Below are positions 15,688-21,201 of a DNA stretch of 21,201 bases, one piece after another. The notes under the pieces were generated by a model, which saw nothing but the letters and a program-made list of their open reading frames with translations, had not been told where the DNA came from and did not search any database. The stretch comes from Phascolarctobacterium succinatutens CAG:287. GTDB lineage: Bacteria; Bacillota; Negativicutes; Acidaminococcales; Acidaminococcaceae. Both the position numbers and the translations under genes were made by a program. The stretch is taken from the NCBI RefSeq assembly GCF_000434895.1, contig NZ_FR892821.1, positions 1 through 21,201 on the forward strand, given 5' to 3'. Position 1 is the stretch's first letter, and each line of letters starts with the position of its first letter.

Positions 15688-15700
15688 ACACTTTTTTACG

Positions 15701-15726
15701 GGCAACCCACCTTGTGGGCGGTTGTC
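15701..15726 (-). repeat. Hairpin repeat at the 5' end of the antisense RNA
   Basis: On the plus strand this is GGCAACCCACC followed by TTGTGGGCGGTTGTC. CAACC pairs with GGTTG and CCAC with GTGG around a small loop. It matches the leader unit at 15479-15508 in its GRCAACC and GTGGG parts. Confidence 0.6.
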
Positions 15727-15737
15727 TTCTTGCCTAT

Positions 15738-15766
15738 AATATAACATAAAGAAGTATTTTTCGCAA
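15738..15766 (-). promoter_or_regulatory. Promoter of the antisense RNA (minus strand)
   Basis: On the minus strand, TTGCGA (15766-15761) and TATATT (15743-15738) are separated by 17 bases. The 166 bases to the right (15767-15932) hold no supported gene. Confidence 0.65.
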
Positions 15767-15932
15767 GCGAGTGTTTGTGACGTTTTGGTTAAAGACTGAA
15801 GTTCAAATAATTTATGTTAACAGAGCAGGATTAAGAATAATTCTTCGATTGGATTGTTAACATATGACTTTAGCAGTAAGAAGTCTGAAGATGTGTATTA
15901 TAAAATTTTGGCAGTGCAGGGCTCTTCACTCC

Positions 15933-15961
15933 TTGACTTATCACATTGTCTAATGTATAAT
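15933..15961 (+). promoter_or_regulatory. Promoter of the T-box/ileS transcript
   Basis: TTGACT (15933-15938), 17 bases and a perfect TATAAT (15956-15961) preceded by TG. The predicted start near 15968 lies about 20-25 bases ahead of T-box stem I. Confidence 0.85.
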
Positions 15962-15987
15962 ATTAGCGTTTATTGATATTTGTTAAC

Positions 15988-16273
15988 GCGATGAAAAAGA
16001 CAGTAGCTTGCGGCGCAGGTTAAGCGAGGCGGGGTATGGTGCAAGCCCGGACGAAGTAAAGCAGGTGAAAATCACTTTGGAGCGGATGCGGCGAACCTGA
16101 GTAGCTGCATACGGGAGCGCCCGATATTGCGCACACGAGTGGCGTGCGGCAAAGGCTGTCGTCATGAGGGTGGTACCACGGAGTACACGTTTGTTAATGA
16201 TGTATGATACGCAAGCGTATTAATTGTTGTTAGTCTACAGCTTCGTCCCTTATCTGAGGGACGAAGCTTTTTT
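15988..16273 (+). promoter_or_regulatory. T-box riboswitch leader of ileS, isoleucine-type
   Basis: The leader has the T-box order. Stem I starts near GATGAAAAAGACAGTAG (about 15990-16006). A candidate specifier codon ATC (Ile) sits at 16071-16073 within GTGAAAATCACTTTGGAGC. The conserved T-box AGGGTGGTACCACGG is at 16167-16181, with TGG (16171-16173) to pair with the tRNA end. A terminator follows. Uncharged tRNA-Ile binding should favour the antiterminator and switch ileS on. A small TACGC/GCGTA hairpin (about 16208-16220) lies between T-box and terminator. Confidence 0.95.
16239..16273 (+). terminator. Regulated terminator of the T-box
   Basis: AGCTTCGTCCCT (16239-16250) pairs perfectly with AGGGACGAAGCT (16257-16268) around a 6-base loop, and a T run follows. 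It competes with the antiterminator formed by the T-box sequence. Confidence 0.93.
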
Positions 16274-16321
16274 ATATTATTGCTATATTTTTTTGTTTAA
16301 TAAAATTGGAGGTTATTAGTA

Positions 16322-19111
16322 ATGGACTATGGTAAAACACTGAATCTGCCCGAAACAGAGTTCCCTATGCGTGCAGGTCTGCCGCAGCGCGAACCTGATT
16401 TTCTGAAATTCTGGGAAGAAAACGATATTTATGGCAAAAAGCAGGCGCTGCATGCAGGCCACAAGAAATTTGTTCTGCATGACGGCCCTCCGTATGCAAA
16501 CGGCAAAATCCACATGGGTCATGCCCTGAACAAAATCTTAAAAGATATCATCATGAAATACAAATATGCTCGCGGCTTCGATACCCCGTATGTTCCCGGC
16601 TGGGATACTCACGGCATGCCGATTGAGCACGCTGCTATCAAAGAGCTGGGCCTGAACCGCAATGAGCTGGATCCGCTGACTCTGCGCCGCAAATGCCACG
16701 ACTTCGCTCTGCAATGGGTTGATATCCAACGCGAAGACTTCAAACGTCTGGGCGTTCTGGGCGATTGGGAAAACCCGTACATCACTCTGCATCACAGCTT
16801 TGAAGCTGAGCAGATCCGTGTATTCGGTACTATGGCTAACAAAGGCTATATCTACAAAGGCAAAAAGACCGTTTACTGGTGCCCGCATTGCGAAACCGCT
16901 TTGGCTGAAGCAGAAATCGAATACGGCGAACAAAAAACTCCGACCATTTTCGTAAAAATGCCGCTGGTAAAAGACAACGGCCAGACTCCGGAAGCTGCTA
17001 AAGGCAAAAAGGCTTACATGGTAATTTGGACCACCACTCCGTGGACCATGCCTGCCAACGTTGCTGTTGCTCTGAACCCTGCTCTGGAATATGCCTGGGT
17101 TGAATGCGAAGGCGAAGTTCTCTTCATGGCAAAAGACCTGCTGGCTCAGGTTGGCGCTGTCTGCCACAAGGATCTCAGCAATATCCTCGGCACTACTCTT
17201 GGTAAAGATATGGAATTCGCTGAATGCGTGCATCCGTTCCCTGAATACAACAACCGCCGTTCTCTCGTAGTTATGGCTGACTATGTAACTACCGAAGCCG
17301 GTACTGGTTGCGTACATACCGCTCCCGGTCATGGCGATGTCGACTTTGAAACCGGCCTGAAATACAAGCTGCCGATTCTCTGCCCGGTTGATTCTCAGGG
17401 CAAGCTGACCGAAGAAGCAGGCGAACGCTTCAAGGGCATGTTTGTATTCGACGCTAATATCCCGGTACTGAAATATCTGGCTGAGCTGAACTGCCTGCTG
17501 GGTAAAGAAAACATTAAGCACCAATACGCACACTGCTGGCGCTGCAAAAACCCGATTATCTTCCGCGCAACCTCTCAATGGTTCGCTTCTATCGACGGCT
17601 TCCGTGATGAAGCACTGAAATCTATCGACGATGTACAGTGGATTCCTTCCTGGGGCCAACAACGTATCCATAACATGGTAAGCGACCGTCACGACTGGTG
17701 CATCAGCCGTCAGCGTGTATGGGGCGTTCCTATCCCGGTATTCTACTGCGATAACTGCGGCGAGCATCTGATTAACGAAGCTACCATCGACTCCGTTGCC
17801 AACTGGTTCGAAAAAGAAGGCAGCGATGCATGGTGGGCTCACACTGCAGAAGAGCTGCTGCCGGAAGGCACTGTTTGCCCGAAATGCGGCGGCAAGCACT
17901 TCCATAAGGAAAGCGATATCATGGACGTATGGTTCGACAGCGGTTCTTCTCACATGGCTGTTGCCGCAAAACGTCCGGAGCTGTCCTGGCCGGTTGCTAT
18001 GTACCTCGAAGGCAGTGACCAGCATCGTGGCTGGTTCCAGTCCTCTCTGCTGACCTCCGTTGCTGTTGCGGGCCGTGCGCCGTACGAATCCGTACTGACT
18101 CATGGTTATGTAGTTGACGGCGATGGCCGCAAGATGTCCAAATCCGTAGGCAACGTCATCGTTCCGCAGGACGTAATCAAACAATACGGTGCTGATATCA
18201 TCCGCCTGTGGACTGCTTCCTCCGATTACAAGGCAGATATCCGTATCTCTCCGAAAATCCTGAAGCAGCTGGCTGAGGTATACCGCAAAATCCGTAACAC
18301 TATCCGTTACATCCTGGGCAACACCAACGATTTCAACTATGAAACCGATGCAGTTCCGTTCAACGAAATGCTGGAGCTTGATCAATGGGCTCTAATGCAT
18401 CTGCAGCTGCTGAAGAAGGAAGTTACCGCTGCTTACGAAAGCTATGATTTCCATGTACTGTACCATGCAATCCACAACTTCTGCACCGTTGAAATGTCCA
18501 GCTTCTATCTGGATATCCTCAAAGACCGCCTGTATGCTTACAAGGCTGACAGCAAAGAGCGTCGCAGTGCACAAACCGCTATGCATGAAATCCTCATGGA
18601 TCTCATCGTTATGCTTTCCCCGGTACTGAGCTTTACTATGGAAGAGGTATGGCAGTTCATGAAGAAACCTGCTAATGCTCCGGAATCCGTACAAATGCTG
18701 CCTTGGCCGGAGGTTAAGGAAGAATACATCAACGAAGAGCTGGAAACCAAATGGGATAACTTCATTGAAATCCGCAGCGAAATCACCAAGGTGCTGGAGC
18801 TAGCTCGTCGTAACAAACAAATTGGTCACTCCCTGGACGCTAAGGTTGAGCTGCACGCCGAAGGCGAAGCTCTGGCTATCCTGAAATCCGTAGAAAAAGA
18901 CCTGGCAACCCTGCTGATCGTTTCTCAGGCAGTTATTGTTGAAGGCGCTACAGAAGGTGCTGAAGCAACCGGCCGCGAGGACCTGAAGGTTACCGTTGCT
19001 GCTGCCGAAGGCCACAAGTGCGAGCGTTGCTGGATTTACAGTGACGAGGTTGGTCAGGACGCTGAGCATCCGACTCTGTGCAAACGCTGCGCTGAAGCAG
19101 TTAAAGATTGA
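16322..19111 (+). CDS. ileS: Isoleucyl-tRNA synthetase
   Basis: IleS charges tRNA-Ile and edits mischarged valine. The 929-residue protein is full length. The class I signature HMGH is at residues 64-67 and KMSKS at 604-608. The editing (CP1) domain lies between them and includes GTGCVHTAPGHG and the WTTTPWTMPAN segment. The C-terminal zinc site is formed by C900, C903, C920 and C923 (CERC and CKRC). GGAGG (16308-16312) is 9 bases before the ATG. It has a single-gene transcript controlled by the T-box and closed by a strong terminator. Its Glu and Lys codons lean to GAA and AAA compared with most neighbours, fitting high expression. Confidence 0.98.
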   Translation: MDYGKTLNLPETEFPMRAGLPQREPDFLKFWEENDIYGKKQALHAGHKKFVLHDGPPYANGKIHMGHALNKILKDIIMKYKYARGFDTPYVPGWDTHGMPIEHAAIKELGLNRNELDPLTLRRKCHDFALQWVDIQREDFKRLGVLGDWENPYITLHHSFEAEQIRVFGTMANKGYIYKGKKTVYWCPHCETALAEAEIEYGEQKTPTIFVKMPLVKDNGQTPEAAKGKKAYMVIWTTTPWTMPANVAVALNPALEYAWVECEGEVLFMAKDLLAQVGAVCHKDLSNILGTTLGKDMEFAECVHPFPEYNNRRSLVVMADYVTTEAGTGCVHTAPGHGDVDFETGLKYKLPILCPVDSQGKLTEEAGERFKGMFVFDANIPVLKYLAELNCLLGKENIKHQYAHCWRCKNPIIFRATSQWFASIDGFRDEALKSIDDVQWIPSWGQQRIHNMVSDRHDWCISRQRVWGVPIPVFYCDNCGEHLINEATIDSVANWFEKEGSDAWWAHTAEELLPEGTVCPKCGGKHFHKESDIMDVWFDSGSSHMAVAAKRPELSWPVAMYLEGSDQHRGWFQSSLLTSVAVAGRAPYESVLTHGYVVDGDGRKMSKSVGNVIVPQDVIKQYGADIIRLWTASSDYKADIRISPKILKQLAEVYRKIRNTIRYILGNTNDFNYETDAVPFNEMLELDQWALMHLQLLKKEVTAAYESYDFHVLYHAIHNFCTVEMSSFYLDILKDRLYAYKADSKERRSAQTAMHEILMDLIVMLSPVLSFTMEEVWQFMKKPANAPESVQMLPWPEVKEEYINEELETKWDNFIEIRSEITKVLELARRNKQIGHSLDAKVELHAEGEALAILKSVEKDLATLLIVSQAVIVEGATEGAEATGREDLKVTVAAAEGHKCERCWIYSDEVGQDAEHPTLCKRCAEAVKD

Positions 19112-19164
19112 GTATAAGGCATCATCTTTGCATAAGGCTGTAGCTGACCTCAAATAAAAGCTTA

Positions 19165-19209
19165 AAGCCGTCGTATCATGTAAATTTTTGCTGATACGGC
19201 GGCTTTTTT
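19165..19209 (+). terminator. Rho-independent terminator after ileS
   Basis: AAGCCGTCGTATCA (19165-19178) pairs with TGATACGGCGGCTT (19192-19205) with one G-U pair. TTTTTT overlaps its end. Confidence 0.92.
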
Positions 19210-19234
19210 GCTACAAATTTTACAAAAAATTATT

Positions 19235-19262
19235 TTGCTTTATGGCCTAACTATGGTACAAT
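19235..19262 (+). promoter_or_regulatory. Promoter of the CNNM/CorC-type gene
   Basis: TTGCTT (19235-19240), 16 bases and TACAAT (19257-19262). A strong Shine-Dalgarno GGAGGTGA (19286-19293) follows in the leader. Confidence 0.6.
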
Positions 19263-19329
19263 ACTGTTAATATTATATATTTTACGGAGGTGAACTGTTT
19301 TTCTGCAATCTGCAGGATTACAGAGATTT

Positions 19330-20682
19330 TTGGACTATCTCATATGTTTGTTTAATGTTATAGCGATTTTATTTTTGGTGGCGCTGAACGGCTTTTTTGT
19401 TGCTTCGGAGTTTTCTATCGTCAAGGTGCGCCCTTCGCGTCTTGATGCGCTGATTAAGGAAGGCAATACTCGGGCAGAAAGCGCTAAGCAGGTAACGGAG
19501 CATCTTGATGCCTATCTTTCGGTTACGCAGCTGGGCATAACCATTGCTTCGCTGGGCTTAGGCTGGATTGGCGAGCCGACGGTGGCGAAGCTGATGCATC
19601 CTGTATTTAACCTGCTGCAGCTGCCGCCGCAGGTTGAGCATACAATAGCTTTTGTTGTCGGCTTCGGTGTTATCACCGCATTGCATATCGTTTTGGGCGA
19701 GCTGGTGCCTAAATCATTGTCTATTCAAAAGACTGAGCAGATTGTTCTGTTCGTGGCAGCTCCGCTGATTCTGTTTGATAAGCTGATGTATCCGGCGGTG
19801 TGGTTTCTCAATCACGTTGCCAACTGGGTGCTGCACAAATTGGGCGTTGAGGCTGCAAGCGAGGCGGAAGAGGCGCACAACGAGGACGAAATCCGCATAC
19901 TGATGGAAGAAAGCCACAAGCATGGCTATATTGATAAAACAGAGCTTACTTATCTGGACAACGTTTTCGACTTTTCCGACCGTCGCGCCAGCGACATCAT
20001 GGTTCCGCGTACCGATATGATCTGCTTGTATCTGGAGGATTCCTGGGAGGATAATATCAAGACGGCGCTGGAGGAGCGCATGACACGTTATCCTATCTGT
20101 GATGAGGACAAGGACCACATTATCGGCTTTTTGCATATCAAGGATTTGCTGCGCAGCTTAAATGCCGGCGAGCGTCCTGATTTGCGCAGTCTGGCGCGTA
20201 AGGTGCTGCTGGTGCCGGAATCTCTGCCTATCAGCAAGCTGCTGCGCATTTTGCAGAAGCATCGCAGTCAGCTGGCAATCTTGGTTGACGAGTACGGCGG
20301 TACCGCTGGTATGGTTACCGTTGAGGATATTCTGGAGGAAATCGTAGGCGAAATCCAGGACGAGTTTGACGAGGAACGTCCGGAGGTAGAAGAAAAGGGC
20401 AGTAAAACCTATTCTGTCGACGGCAAAATGCTGCTGGAGGATGTTAACGATACCTTCGAGCTGGCTTTAGATACCGAAAACTGTGATACTATCGGCGGCT
20501 GGGTTTACTCTCAGCTTGATTATCCGCCTAAGGTGGGGCAGAAGGTGCAGACACCTGCCGCTGCCTTTACGGTAGAAGAAATTGATAAGATGCGTATCGT
20601 GCGCGTCGGTATCCAGCTTTTGCACGAGCCGGAAAAGATTCACGAGGAGCTTCAGGAAGAACACCTGGAGGATGTAAAATAA
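19330..20682 (+). CDS. CNNM/CorC-type transporter (hemolysin-family), DUF21 plus CBS pair
   Basis: This is a membrane protein of about 450 residues. The N-terminal DUF21/CNNM domain has hydrophobic segments near 5-28, 62-85, 100-125 and 138-165, and contains LNGFFVASEFSIVKVRPSR and LGELVPKSL. A tandem CBS pair spans about 205-330 (MVPRTDM through VDEYGGTAGMVTVEDILEEIVGEI). A CorC/HlyC domain ends the protein. Family members are linked to magnesium or other divalent metal export; the old name hemolysin is misleading. The start is uncertain. TTG at 19330 is used here, but the only strong ribosome binding site (19286-19293) is about 37 bases upstream. The best-placed in-frame codon for it is CTG at 19303, which would add nine residues. 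It has its own promoter and terminator. Confidence 0.88.
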   Translation: MDYLICLFNVIAILFLVALNGFFVASEFSIVKVRPSRLDALIKEGNTRAESAKQVTEHLDAYLSVTQLGITIASLGLGWIGEPTVAKLMHPVFNLLQLPPQVEHTIAFVVGFGVITALHIVLGELVPKSLSIQKTEQIVLFVAAPLILFDKLMYPAVWFLNHVANWVLHKLGVEAASEAEEAHNEDEIRILMEESHKHGYIDKTELTYLDNVFDFSDRRASDIMVPRTDMICLYLEDSWEDNIKTALEERMTRYPICDEDKDHIIGFLHIKDLLRSLNAGERPDLRSLARKVLLVPESLPISKLLRILQKHRSQLAILVDEYGGTAGMVTVEDILEEIVGEIQDEFDEERPEVEEKGSKTYSVDGKMLLEDVNDTFELALDTENCDTIGGWVYSQLDYPPKVGQKVQTPAAAFTVEEIDKMRIVRVGIQLLHEPEKIHEELQEEHLEDVK

Positions 20683-20698
20683 TATCTGCATAAAAAGA

Positions 20699-20730
20699 GA
20701 GCACGCTGAGATTGATTTCTCAGCGTGCTC
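20699..20730. terminator. Two-way terminator between convergent genes
   Basis: GAGCACGCTGAG (20699-20710) pairs with CTCAGCGTGCTC (20719-20730) around an 8-base loop. The T run is TTT on plus and longer (CTCTTTTTAT) on minus. It serves the CNNM gene and the minus-strand carboxyltransferase gene. Confidence 0.85.
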
Positions 20731-20743
20731 TTTAGCGTTGTGC

Positions 20744-21201
20744 TTATAAATCGTGGAATTTCATACCGATGTTGCTGTGACGCAGGAAGTTAAGAGTTAC
20801 CTCGGGGAAGGAGGCGTAGCTTAAAACGTCTTCAATCGGTGCGTTGGGGAAGCCCTCTTCAGCCAGCTTTTCGCGCAGTTTTTTCATCTGCGGCGGAATA
20901 TCGTCGGCAGGACGGTGGTCGATTTGCGGTGCGTCACCGATGGCGAGGCGTTTTACCTCAGGGTCAATCGGTCCCGGAGTACGGCCGTATTTGCCAAGAA
21001 TCAAGTCCTTAACCTCGCGGGGAATCATCTTATAGCGTCCAAGTGCAACGTTCAATACGGACATAGAACCTACAATCTGGCTGGTAGGAGTAACCAGCGG
21101 CGGATAGCCGAGCTCGGCACGCACGCGCGGCATTTCCTCAAGCAGCTGCGGATATTTGTCGGCAACGCCCATTTCCTTCATCTGGTTCAGCAGGTTGGAA
21201 A
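20744..21201 (-). CDS. Oxaloacetate decarboxylase alpha / pyruvate carboxylase subunit B-like carboxyltransferase (3' part)
   Basis: This is the C-terminal part of a biotin-dependent carboxyltransferase; the gene continues beyond the right edge, so its 5' end is missing. The visible protein starts SNLLNQMKEMGVADKYPQLL. It contains PLVTPTSQIVGSMSVLNV, KYGRTPGPIDPEV and a helical end, all typical of the OadA/PycB/transcarboxylase-5S conserved domain that moves CO2 between biotin and pyruvate/oxaloacetate. The chain stops at GMKFHDL, just where some relatives continue into a biotinyl domain with a lysine motif. Biotin is therefore probably carried by a separate small protein, as in Veillonella-type decarboxylases and transcarboxylase. 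The terminator at 20699-20730 closes the gene. Confidence 0.88.
   Translation of the reverse strand, partial: SNLLNQMKEMGVADKYPQLLEEMPRVRAELGYPPLVTPTSQIVGSMSVLNVALGRYKMIPREVKDLILGKYGRTPGPIDPEVKRLAIGDAPQIDHRPADDIPPQMKKLREKLAEEGFPNAPIEDVLSYASFPEVTLNFLRHSNIGMKFHDL

Larger units (their letters stand above)
15642..15731 (-). ncRNA. Antisense RNA antitoxin of the type I system
   Basis: The minus-strand transcript should start near 15731 from the promoter at 15738-15766 and end at the shared terminator, giving about 90 bases. It contains the hairpin of 15701-15726, then the terminator stem. It overlaps the 3' end of the toxin mRNA. It may also contact the mRNA leader through the related repeat. No open frame of note is present. 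Ends are inferred. Confidence 0.6.

Noticed and set aside
15864..15956. Small plus-strand frame starting ATGACTTTAGCA
   Set aside because: No ribosome binding site, overlaps the ileS promoter, and the product resembles nothing.
15816..15987. Three GTTAAC sites (15816, 15856, 15982) ahead of the T-box
   Set aside because: A six-base palindrome in AT-rich DNA with irregular spacing; no evidence of an operator array.
15983..16165. Minus-strand frame of 60 codons over the T-box
   Set aside because: It overlaps structured riboswitch RNA and has no ribosome binding site or family resemblance.
16538..18385. Minus-strand open frame of 615 codons antisense to ileS
   Set aside because: Low-complexity shadow of the ileS codon bias, with no recognisable motif and opposite an essential gene with intact motifs.

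Overview
The window looks like a chromosomal stretch from a Negativicutes bacterium. An Acidaminococcaceae relative such as Phascolarctobacterium is my guess, from overall protein character and not from a search. Supporting signs are the Firmicutes-type chain cmk-plsC-ispH-rpsA with ispH and rpsA fused, a T-box in front of ileS, a type 2 (FMN) isopentenyl-diphosphate isomerase, and an oxaloacetate/pyruvate carboxyltransferase chain that ends before any biotin domain.

Region 1 (1-9400) is core genome, all on the + strand. A PaaG-like crotonase is followed by a terminator and a promoter. Next come two closely spaced gene runs. The first is an M50 protease, scpA, scpB, rluB and a BaiN/HI0933-type flavoprotein (chromosome segregation plus rRNA modification). 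The second is cmk, plsC, ispH-rpsA and fni (nucleotide, phospholipid and isoprenoid synthesis plus translation). Several junctions overlap by 1-11 bases. The rpsA part of the fusion has its own strong Shine-Dalgarno and ATG, so free S1 protein may also be made.

Region 2 (9400-15770) is accessory DNA between fni and ileS. It begins with the decayed tail of a PD-(D/E)XK nuclease on the minus strand and an AAA ATPase of the DUF4143 type. It then has a second, diverged copy of the last 158 bases of fni (about 89% identical to the first), which marks a past insertion or exchange at the fni 3' end. After that comes a two-gene operon. Its first gene encodes an SF2 DEAH helicase with a C-terminal HExxH metallopeptidase-like domain. 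The second encodes a protein with an N-terminal domain I associate with HNH-nuclease proteins and a C-terminal TPR-like part. This pair is the best candidate for an undescribed defence or DNA-protein-crosslink system. The block ends with a type I toxin-antitoxin cassette: a 28-residue membrane peptide, a convergent antisense RNA, a shared two-way terminator and flanking hairpin repeats.

Region 3 (15930-21201) returns to core genome. It holds a promoter, an isoleucine T-box, ileS, a CNNM/CorC-type transporter whose start codon is unclear, a two-way terminator, and the 3' part of a carboxyltransferase gene on the minus strand. No tRNA, rRNA, CRISPR array, integrase or transposase was seen. The 166 bases at 15767-15932 hold nothing I can name.
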